34,382 bases of DNA from Deltaproteobacteria bacterium (GTDB taxonomy: Bacteria; Myxococcota_A; Polyangia; JACPQR01), in NCBI GenBank assembly GCA_016190375.1, contig JACPQR010000188.1, forward strand, positions 1-34,382, written 5' to 3'. Position numbers and translations under genes: made by a program. The notes under the pieces were generated by a model. It saw only the letters and a program-made list of their open reading frames with translations. It was not told the origin of the DNA and did not search any database. Positions 14,398 to 21,472 of this stretch are shown here, one piece after another (within the stretch, counting starts at the first letter, position 1; every line of letters begins with the position of its first letter).

Positions 14398-15773
14398 CGC
14401 CCCCTCCAGTCCCAGTGCGGCACTCCCGGCCCGCCGCGGCTCCGAACGCGACCGCCGCGACGCGCACGCGGCGGAGAACGGTCGGCCTCGGCGTCCCCCG
14501 ACGGTGCGGAGGCGTCGGGTGCTCCTCCGACGTCGGCGGCCTCGACCGCCTGGCTCGGTCCGGTATTCCCGCTCGGGCTCCGACCCGGTGAGGCGGAGCT
14601 CGACGCTGCCGTCGCCGTGGGCCGATCGCTCGGCTCCGAGGTCATGGTGCCGACCCAGATCGCGATCGCCGCGGTCGCGACGGCGACGGCGGCCATGAGG
14701 GCGACCCATCGAACGCGAGAGACGGACCGCGTGAGGAGAATCGTCGCAGGATCGCCGAGGGCAGCGTCGGATGGCCCGCGGGTCTTCCAGCTCCCTCCAT
14801 CGAGGGACGAGAGCGCCCTGGCGACGGCGATGCGCCCCTCGAGGCGGAGCTCGCCGAACCGCGCCTCGAGGTGCTCCTCCAGTCGTGCCGGCCCTTCTTC
14901 CCGGGCGAGCTCGCCGAGGATCGCCTCGAGGCGGCGGGCGACCTCCCTAGCGTCGCGAGGCCGGTGCGCGGGCTGCTTGGCGAGCATTTCGAAGAGGAGC
15001 TCCACGAGCGCCGGCGGAACGTCGTCTCGGACCTCGCCGATGTCCGGCGGCGGCTCGTCGAGGATGCGCCTGGCGCTCGCGGGACCGTCCGAGCTCGGAT
15101 ACAGCCGCCTTGCGCCGAGCAGCTCGTAGAGCACCACGCCGAGCGAGAAGATGTCGCCGCGGCGATCGGGCTCCTCGAACCGGAGCTGCTCGGGCGACAT
15201 GTACCCGACCTTCCCCTTGAGCAGCCCCGTCGTCGTCCGGGTGATCCGCCCGAACGCCTTGGCGACGCCGAAGTCCGTCACGCGCGCGACCCCGTCGAAG
15301 CCGACGAGGATATTCTGGGGAGACACGTCCCGGTGGACGAGCCCCATCGGTGCCCCGTCGTGCCCCACGAGATCGTGGGCCGCGTGCAGGCCAAGGGCTG
15401 CCTGCCGCACGATCTGGACGCAGAGCTGGACCGGTACGAGCGAGCCCTCCCCGCACGCCTGGGAGACGAGCGTCATGACGGACACGCCCTCGACGAAGTC
15501 CATCAGGAGGAACGGGCCCTCGTCGTCCTCCCCGACGTCGAGGACGCTCACGACGTTCGGATGGCGGATCAGTCCCGCGATGCGCGCCTCGTCGACGAAC
15601 ATGGCGCGCAGCTCGGGCTCGTCGCGCTGCGCCGGATGAAGGCGCTTCATCGCGTACAGGCGTCCGAACCTGCCTTCCTGGCGGAGGACGAGGTCGACGT
15701 GGCCCATCCCGCCCCTGGCGATCTCGAAGACCCGGCGGTACTGCGAGGGACGTGCGCCGCCGACCGACGACAT
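14394..15773 (-). CDS. Membrane-anchored Hanks-type Ser/Thr protein kinase
   Basis: 459 aa from ATG 15773. The kinase domain is about 12-285: glycine loop IARGGMG, Lys43 in AMKRL, HRDVSPQN (147-154), TDFGVAK (Asp167) and YMSPEQ in the activation segment; all catalytic residues are intact. A single membrane helix follows (about 354-376, VRWVALMAAVAVATAAIAIW), then about 80 residues of Ser/Pro/Asp-rich low-complexity sequence, presumably periplasmic, with no PASTA domain. The frame is open to 15842. I chose 15773 because homology begins soon after it and a -10 hexamer lies 7 nt upstream. It overlaps the TPR/PEGA-like gene and is divergent from an unknown membrane protein. Confidence 0.94.
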   Translation of the reverse strand: MSSVGGARPSQYRRVFEIARGGMGHVDLVLRQEGRFGRLYAMKRLHPAQRDEPELRAMFVDEARIAGLIRHPNVVSVLDVGEDDEGPFLLMDFVEGVSVMTLVSQACGEGSLVPVQLCVQIVRQAALGLHAAHDLVGHDGAPMGLVHRDVSPQNILVGFDGVARVTDFGVAKAFGRITRTTTGLLKGKVGYMSPEQLRFEEPDRRGDIFSLGVVLYELLGARRLYPSSDGPASARRILDEPPPDIGEVRDDVPPALVELLFEMLAKQPAHRPRDAREVARRLEAILGELAREEGPARLEEHLEARFGELRLEGRIAVARALSSLDGGSWKTRGPSDAALGDPATILLTRSVSRVRWVALMAAVAVATAAIAIWVGTMTSEPSDRPTATAASSSASPGRSPSGNTGPSQAVEAADVGGAPDASAPSGDAEADRSPPRARRGGRVRSRGGPGVPHWDWRGR

Positions 15774-15780
15774 CGACGGT

Positions 15781-15789
15781 AGTCTATCA
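15781..15789 (-). promoter_or_regulatory. Extended -10 (TGA TAGACT) of the membrane kinase gene
   Basis: On the minus strand TGA TAGACT ends 7 nt before ATG 15773, predicting a leaderless transcript. Confidence 0.5.
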
Positions 15790-15808
15790 GCGAACGGCAA
15801 CCGGGCCG

Positions 15809-15817
15809 TGCTATACG
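15809..15817 (+). promoter_or_regulatory. Extended -10 (TGC TATACG) of the divergent membrane protein gene
   Basis: TGC TATACG ends 8 nt before ATG 15826. It lies 25 bp from the -10 of the opposite kinase gene, so RNA polymerase could hardly occupy both at once. Confidence 0.45.
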
Positions 15818-15825
15818 GCAGGTCC

Positions 15826-16509
15826 ATGCCCTCCGGTCCCATCGTGCGAGAGCCGACGCCCCAGGAGGATCGGATCCGTCCGGTGCCGCTGGTCGGCGTC
15901 GCGCTCGGCTCGCTCGCCGCGGGTTTCCTCGTCGTCTGGGCGCTGGGCCACAGCGCGGCCGAGGGGCCCGGCGCGCCGGATCGGGCTCGCCTGCAGGCCC
16001 CGCGAAAGGCGCGACCGCGCGCTGCGCGCCTCGTCTCGCCCGCGCCAGAGGAGCCGCCCGCGGCCGAGGCCCCCGGACCGGCCGCGACCGGCGCCCCCGG
16101 CCCGCCGGAGCCGGCCGCACCGGCGAGCCCCGAGCCGGCGTCATCGGGCGCTCCGGCGCCCGCCGGAGTGACGCTCGGCCAGGCCTTCTACTTCCGCTGC
16201 TGGGAGGCCGGCCACGACGATCCGGTGGAAGGCGAGTGCGACGAGCTTCCGGCGCTCGAGGAGCGCGTGCGAGAGCAGCTCGGAGAGATCGCGACCTGCG
16301 CCTCGGGCAGCTCGGGCACGCTCTCGATCGGCCTCGAGGTCCAGTTCGCCTCCCGCCGGACCCGCTGGTGGTCCGGGCGCTCGACGACGATCACTCCGGT
16401 CGAGCCGCTCATCCAGTGCGTGAGGGCGCGCCTCGCCGACACCAACGTCGAAGGGATCGAGCACCGGTACCAGAAGTACACCCTGTTCCTTCCGGTGCAG
16501 CTCCCCTGA
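15826..16509 (+). CDS. Single-pass membrane protein of unknown function with Ala/Pro linker
   Basis: 227 aa from ATG 15826. A short cytoplasmic tail leads to one membrane helix (about 22-42, VPLVGVALGSLAAGFLVVWA), a long Ala/Pro/Glu-rich linker (about 45-118) and a compact C-terminal domain of about 105 residues. This domain has three Cys (YFRCWEAG, EGECDELP, EIATCASG) and a fourth near LIQCVRARL, then an amphipathic end. The layout resembles envelope-spanning proteins such as TonB- or AgmX-like ones, but I cannot assign the domain. The divergent kinase shares the promoter region, so common control is likely. Confidence 0.75.
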   Translation: MPSGPIVREPTPQEDRIRPVPLVGVALGSLAAGFLVVWALGHSAAEGPGAPDRARLQAPRKARPRAARLVSPAPEEPPAAEAPGPAATGAPGPPEPAAPASPEPASSGAPAPAGVTLGQAFYFRCWEAGHDDPVEGECDELPALEERVREQLGEIATCASGSSGTLSIGLEVQFASRRTRWWSGRSTTITPVEPLIQCVRARLADTNVEGIEHRYQKYTLFLPVQLP

Positions 16510-16512
16510 TCG

Positions 16513-18612
16513 TCACGACAGCTCGAGGAGCCCCGCCTCGATCCCGAGGAATATCCCCCTGAGCGCCTCCGCGTAGTCGGTGACACCGGACCGCGCGATG
16601 ATTCCCCTGACGTCGGCCGCGCTCGTCGCGGCCTCGAGCACGCGCAGCCACACTGGCGGCAGGGGCAAGGCGAACAGACCCGGACCATGGGCGGCCGTCG
16701 GCTGCACACGCATCCCGTCCCATGCCTTGCCGATGGCCAGGATCTCGCGGTTCGAGTACCCGAACCCGACTCCCTCCACGATCAGCTCGAACGGATCGAG
16801 CCCGAGCGGGAAGCCGCCCGGGGGCGGCCGGAGTCCGCGGTCGAACGTGAAGGTCCCGCGGCGCCAGCGGAACATGTCGAGGAGCTTGCTCTTGACCTGA
16901 TCGATGATGTGGCGAAGGAGCGACACCGGATCCAAGAGGCCGAGGGCCGTCAGGGTGTCGCCCAGCTTGCCGTTGAAGCGGGGGAGGATCGCGAGCGCCA
17001 TGTCCAGCTCGCCGCGAGTGATCACCCGTCGCGCGACCAGGAACTCGCCGAGCATCTCTCCGGCGAGGTTCGACATGACGTTCTCGGGCTTGCCGTCGAC
17101 GAGGTAGATCTCCTTGAGGACGGGCCCGCTGTGCGCGGTGAGCAGCCCCGTCTCGCGCGCGGTCGCGAGGCGGCTGAAGAGGCTGACCGTGCTGGTCTCT
17201 CCGATGTTGCCCTCGAAGCGTTCGGTCCCGCGCGGCTTGTCCGGAGCCTTCGAGGACCGCCGCGGCAGGTGCCGGGCGAGGTCCACGTCCTCGCTGAGCG
17301 GCTGCTCGGGCCCGCCGTTGCGCGAGATCATCGCGCCGGGGCCCAGGCCCCCGGTCGTGCAGAGCTCGACGAGGTCGGCGAACCGAAGCGGTCCCTTGCG
17401 GATCTCGCCGTCGCGCACGACGTAGAGCGTGGTCGGCTCGTCCGCGGCGAGGGCCTCGAGCGACTGCGACACTGGCCCGACGATGGGAGTCACCTCGTCC
17501 TCGGTCGGACGCAGCGCCTTCAGCGTCGAGGTGTCGTAGCTCGCGACGGCGGTGGCGGGCTCCTGCGACTCGCGAGCCCCCGCGGCTTGCGCAAAGGACA
17601 CCCGCCGCCGCGGCGGACCCTCGATCGCGAGCTTGACCAGCCGGGCGACGTCGGCCGCCGTCGGTTCCATCCTGTGCGTCGTGAGCACCTTCTCGAGGGC
17701 GCCGGCGAACTCGCCGGCACTCGAGAATCGCGCCTCCGGTTCGCGCGCGAGCGCGCGGAGGAGCACCTCGTAGAGCCCCGCGGGCAAGGCGGGCGCGCGC
17801 TTGCGCAGGGGCGCGATGTCGACGTCGCGGACCGCCAGGAGGACCGACAGCTTGCTCGTGCCGGAGAACAGGGCGTGGCCGAGCAAGAGCTCCGCGAGGA
17901 CCACGCCGGCGGCGAACAGGTCGGCCCGATGATCGAAGGGCCGCCCCAGGATCTGCTCCGGCGACATGTACCCGTACTTACCCTTCAGCGTGCCCTGCTC
18001 GGCGATCCTCTCCGAGACCCTCGCTCTGGCGATGCCGAAGTCGCCCAGCTTCACGTCGCCGCCGTCGGACACGTAGACGTTCGAAGGCGAGACGTCGCGG
18101 TGGACGATGCTCAGGGGCACGCCGTCGGCGTCGCGCGCATGGTGGACGCACTCGAGCCCGTGCAGCATCTCGCGGGTGATGTGCATGCATATCTCTGCAG
18201 ACATCCCTGGCTCGGTGCGGCCGATCCTCCGGAGCAGCCGCCACGCGTCGAGCCCCTGCACGTACTCCATCGCGAGGAAGTACTGTCCGTCGACCTCCCC
18301 GAAGTCGAAGACCTGCACGACGTTCTTGTGCTGCAGGTGCGCGGCGATCCGCGCCTCGTCGACGAACATCGAGACGAACTTCGGGTTGTCCGCGAGGTGC
18401 GGGAGGATCCTCTTGATCACGAGGACCTTCGCGAAGCCGTGCGACCCCACCAGGTTCGCCAGGAAGATCTCCGCCATCCCGCCGGCCGCGAGCCGGCGGA
18501 CGAGCTCGTACTTGCCGAACGTCCCCAGAGTGGGCGGGTCCGACGAAGCGGTCCCAGGCGCCGGCGTGCCGCCCTCGGGAGTGAACTCGAGGGAATCGGA
18601 GGGTGGCGTCAT
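16513..18612 (-). CDS. Cytosolic Ser/Thr kinase with GYF_2-like and DUF4388/PATAN-like regions
   Basis: 699 aa from ATG 18612. The kinase domain is about 35-310: LAAGGMAEIF loop, Lys67 in VIKR, HRDVSPSN (171-178), GDFGIAR (Asp191) and YMSPEQ. Residues about 395-450 (LYVVRDGEIRKGPLRFADL and GAMISRNGG) look like GYF_2. Residues about 465-595, starting at FEGNIGETSTVSLFSRLATA and containing an LGEFLVARRVIT segment, look like DUF4388 (PATAN), common in delta-proteobacterial signalling proteins. There is no membrane helix. The frame stays open to 18747, but homology and a -10 hexamer support 18612. It is divergent from the AAA/TPR gene about 100 bp away. Confidence 0.92.
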   Translation of the reverse strand: MTPPSDSLEFTPEGGTPAPGTASSDPPTLGTFGKYELVRRLAAGGMAEIFLANLVGSHGFAKVLVIKRILPHLADNPKFVSMFVDEARIAAHLQHKNVVQVFDFGEVDGQYFLAMEYVQGLDAWRLLRRIGRTEPGMSAEICMHITREMLHGLECVHHARDADGVPLSIVHRDVSPSNVYVSDGGDVKLGDFGIARARVSERIAEQGTLKGKYGYMSPEQILGRPFDHRADLFAAGVVLAELLLGHALFSGTSKLSVLLAVRDVDIAPLRKRAPALPAGLYEVLLRALAREPEARFSSAGEFAGALEKVLTTHRMEPTAADVARLVKLAIEGPPRRRVSFAQAAGARESQEPATAVASYDTSTLKALRPTEDEVTPIVGPVSQSLEALAADEPTTLYVVRDGEIRKGPLRFADLVELCTTGGLGPGAMISRNGGPEQPLSEDVDLARHLPRRSSKAPDKPRGTERFEGNIGETSTVSLFSRLATARETGLLTAHSGPVLKEIYLVDGKPENVMSNLAGEMLGEFLVARRVITRGELDMALAILPRFNGKLGDTLTALGLLDPVSLLRHIIDQVKSKLLDMFRWRRGTFTFDRGLRPPPGGFPLGLDPFELIVEGVGFGYSNREILAIGKAWDGMRVQPTAAHGPGLFALPLPPVWLRVLEAATSAADVRGIIARSGVTDYAEALRGIFLGIEAGLLELS

Positions 18613-18625
18613 GGCCGGAGTCGAG

Positions 18626-18631
18626 AGGATA
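18626..18631 (-). promoter_or_regulatory. -10 hexamer TATCCT of the cytosolic kinase gene
   Basis: TATCCT on the minus strand ends 13 nt before ATG 18612, giving a predicted leader of about 6-7 nt. It lies downstream of the alternative start at 18747. Confidence 0.35.
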
Positions 18632-18698
18632 TCCTGGGGGCCCGTCGTGGTGAAGGAATCAAATGTGATACAGTCCGCCGACCGTCGCAGTCGGTGAC

Positions 18699-18706
18699 AG
18701 GAGGGG
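18699..18706 (+). promoter_or_regulatory. Strong Shine-Dalgarno AGGAGGGG pointing to a CTG start
   Basis: AGGAGG at 18699-18704 is followed by exactly 8 nt and then CTG at 18713. It is one of the best ribosome-binding sites in the window, yet no ATG, GTG or TTG lies in this frame before 18821. An in-frame TGA at 18695-18697 closes the frame upstream. Confidence 0.65.
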
Positions 18707-18712
18707 CCCTCC

Positions 18713-21328
18713 CTGGACCTGCATTCAGTCATCAGAAGCCCGCTCATCGGAAGGAATGCCGAGCTGAGGGAGCTCGAGGAGCTCCTCGGCAGGGTCCTGG
18801 CCTACTCGTCGCCCCTCGCGGTGACGATCGTGGGCAACCCCGGCCTCGGCAAGACCCGGCTCATCAACGAGTTCCTGGGTCGGATCCGCGAGCGCGAGCC
18901 GGCGGTCCGCGCCTACCGCGGCGTGTGTCGCGAGCGGGGCGCGCCCTTCGCGCTGTTCGGCCGGATGCTCCGAGCGCGCTTCGGCCTCGTCGAGGGCGCG
19001 GACACGGCGGCCACGAGCGAGAAGTTTCGCGACCAGGTCTCCGAGCTCCTCGGCGACAAGCGGGTCACCGAGTTCCTCCACTTCCTGGGCCACTTCCTCG
19101 ACCTCAAGTTCCCCGCGAGCCCGTTCATCAAGGCGATCGAGGAGGAGCCGGCGCAGTTCCAGCAGATCAGTCGCACGATCCTGCGGCGCTTCTTCGAGGC
19201 CGACGCGGCGCGGTCCCCCCTGGTCCTCACCTTCGAGGACCTGCACCTGGCGCAGAACGAGTCCCTCGACCTCATCCACTACCTCATCGACGAGCTCGAG
19301 GGCGCGCCGGTGCTGATCATCTGCACCTGCCGTCCCGAGATCCTCTCCCGGTACGGTGACTGGTGGGCGGGCACGAGCACGAGCGACCACGTCCGCATGG
19401 AGCTCGCCGCCCTGGGCCGCGACGATTCGGAGCAGCTCTTCGAGTCTCTCCTGCAGAAGTGCCCGGAGATCCCCGACGAGCTCGTCGAGGCCGCCTGCGA
19501 CATGGCCGGCGGGAGCCCCTTCTTCCTCGAGCAGATGGTCCGGATCTTCCTCGAGAACGGGACGCTCCTCGCCAGGCGCGACGGCACGTGGGCGGTCGAT
19601 CTCGAGCAGCTCGACTCCGCGCAGCTCCCGCTCACGGTCGACGACGCCATCCAGGCGCGCATCGGCGCCCTGAGCGCGCCGGAGCGCGAGCTCCTCGAGC
19701 GTGCGACGACGATGGGCAGCGTGTTCTGGCTGGGCGCGCTCGTCGCGCTCGGACGCGAAGGGCGCGATCCGCCCGAGCTGTGGGGTGGCGGCGAGGACCT
19801 GGCGCCGCAGTACCGCGACACCCTCGCGGGCCTGATGGATCGCGACTACATCCTGAAGCTGCCCGACTCCAGCATCGCCGGCGACGAGGAGTACGCGTTC
19901 AAGCACAACCTCGAGCGCGACATGCTCCATCGCCTGGCCTCGCCGGGCACGCTCAAGAGGAACCACCTGCTCCTGGCCCAGTGGCTGGAGCACCGCGTCG
20001 GCGAGAAGGCCGAGGAGCAGTACGAGCTCCTCGCCCAGCACTACGAGCTCGGGGGCGCACGCTTCCAGGCCGCGCACAACTACATCGCAGCGGGCGACCT
20101 CGCGCGACGGCGCTACGCCAACGCCAAGGCGGCGGACTACTACGGGCGCGGGCTGGAGATGCTCGGCGAGGACGACGCGGTCAAGCGGATCGACACGCTC
20201 CACAACCTCGGCGACGTCTGCCAGATCGCGGGCCGGAACGAGGAGGCCCTGCAGGCCTTCAACAGGATGCTGGTCCTCGCCTGGCGCCTCGACCTGCGAA
20301 GCAAGGGCGGCGCCGCCCACAACCGGATCGGCCGCGCCTACCGGGACACCGGCCGCCTCGAGGACGCCATGCGGCACCTCGGGGCGGGCCTCGCGCTGTT
20401 CGACGGGATCGACGACGAGCGCGGAAAGGCCTCGAGCCTCGACGACATCGGCAAGGTGCACTGGCTGCGAGGCAACTACGAGCTGTCGCTCAAGTTCCTG
20501 GAGCAGGCGCTCGACGCGAGGCGGCGACTGGGCGACAAGCGCTCGATCGCGCTCTCGCTCAACAACCTCGGTCTGGTCCACATGGACTCGGCGCACTACC
20601 GCGATGCGCGAGAGGCGTTCGAGCAGTCCCTGGCGCTGCGCCGGGAGATCGGCGACATGCCGGGCGTGGTCGCCTCGCTGAACAACCTGGGAACAGTCTT
20701 CCAGGACCAGGGCGACCACCGCCGATCGCTGGACCTCTGGGCCGAGGCGCTCGAAGGCGCCCGCGAGGTCGGCGACCGCCTGCGGCAGGCCTACCTGCTC
20801 ACGAACATCGGCGAGGCGCACTACCGGATGAAGCAGTTCGACGAGTCGATCAGGATCCTCCGGCAGGCCGAGGAGATCGCGGATCAGCTCGGAGACAGGC
20901 TCCTCGGCGGCGAGTGCGCCCGGGGGCTGGGCAAGGCCCACATGCTCGCGGGCGACCTGCCGAAGGCGAGGGAGCTCTTGCGCAAGGCCATCGACCTGTT
21001 CGAGCAGCTCAAGAGCAAGGTCCACATAGGCGTCGCGCTCAGGACGCTCGGCGAGGTCACCGCCGAGGGCGCCTGGGGCGGCGAGGAGGCGGTCAAGGCG
21101 CGGGAGTGCTTCGACCGGAGCCTCTCCATCTTCGAGGAGCTGGGCAACGAGATCGAGCTCGGCAAGACGTGCCGCGCCTACGCGGCCTTCCTGACCAGGG
21201 CCGGGCTGCCGGACGAGGGCGCCATCTACCGGGATCGCGACGAGGCGATCATGCGCAAGCTCGGCGCCGCCGGATCTCCCACTGATCTGAACACATTGCC
21301 CGACATCGAGGTAGAGCTCGTCGAGTAG
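18713..21328 (+). CDS. AAA-type ATPase with C-terminal TPR array, probable CTG start
   Basis: 871 aa if started at CTG 18713. The family's N-terminal SPLIGRNAEL box is at 9-18. Walker A is GNPGLGKT (41-48) and the Walker B-like strand LVLTFEDLHL is near 171-180. About ten TPR-type repeats run from about 430 to 800, each with A-x-x-L-N-N-L-G-like and Y-x-x-A-x-x-x-x-x-x-A-L patterns, ending in an acidic tail. This is the STAND-like ATPase/TPR half often fused to Ser/Thr kinases (PknK-type). Here it is separate and divergent from a kinase gene. A GTG at 18821 would remove the conserved box and leave 4 residues before Walker A. Confidence 0.88.
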   Translation: MDLHSVIRSPLIGRNAELRELEELLGRVLAYSSPLAVTIVGNPGLGKTRLINEFLGRIREREPAVRAYRGVCRERGAPFALFGRMLRARFGLVEGADTAATSEKFRDQVSELLGDKRVTEFLHFLGHFLDLKFPASPFIKAIEEEPAQFQQISRTILRRFFEADAARSPLVLTFEDLHLAQNESLDLIHYLIDELEGAPVLIICTCRPEILSRYGDWWAGTSTSDHVRMELAALGRDDSEQLFESLLQKCPEIPDELVEAACDMAGGSPFFLEQMVRIFLENGTLLARRDGTWAVDLEQLDSAQLPLTVDDAIQARIGALSAPERELLERATTMGSVFWLGALVALGREGRDPPELWGGGEDLAPQYRDTLAGLMDRDYILKLPDSSIAGDEEYAFKHNLERDMLHRLASPGTLKRNHLLLAQWLEHRVGEKAEEQYELLAQHYELGGARFQAAHNYIAAGDLARRRYANAKAADYYGRGLEMLGEDDAVKRIDTLHNLGDVCQIAGRNEEALQAFNRMLVLAWRLDLRSKGGAAHNRIGRAYRDTGRLEDAMRHLGAGLALFDGIDDERGKASSLDDIGKVHWLRGNYELSLKFLEQALDARRRLGDKRSIALSLNNLGLVHMDSAHYRDAREAFEQSLALRREIGDMPGVVASLNNLGTVFQDQGDHRRSLDLWAEALEGAREVGDRLRQAYLLTNIGEAHYRMKQFDESIRILRQAEEIADQLGDRLLGGECARGLGKAHMLAGDLPKARELLRKAIDLFEQLKSKVHIGVALRTLGEVTAEGAWGGEEAVKARECFDRSLSIFEELGNEIELGKTCRAYAAFLTRAGLPDEGAIYRDRDEAIMRKLGAAGSPTDLNTLPDIEVELVE

Positions 21329-21337
21329 CTGGAGCAA

Positions 21338-21386
21338 GGAACGCTCTATGTTCCAGACCCCAGCGATTGGAGCGCCGGGCGCTCCA
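21338..21386 (+). terminator. Two hairpins after the AAA/TPR gene
   Basis: GGAAC at 21338-21342 pairs with GTTCC at 21350-21354. TGGAGCGCC at 21368-21376 and GGCGCTCCA at 21378-21386 form a perfect 9-bp inverted repeat around one base, in practice about a 7-bp stem with a 5-nt loop. A G-run follows rather than T, so intrinsic termination is unproven. No gene is visible from 21329 to 21472. Confidence 0.35.
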
Positions 21387-21472
21387 GGGGGGGCTCTGCT
21401 CACATGGATCTCGTGCTTTTATGTTCAGGGGCCGCGGGGCGCCGGGCACGACCGTTGCTTGCAACCCGGCAC

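Noticed and set aside
18725..21403. 892-residue open frame antisense to the AAA/TPR gene
   Set aside because: It mirrors the codon pattern of a gene with Walker motifs and TPRs, and its translation is low-complexity with no motif. Such shadows are expected at this GC content.
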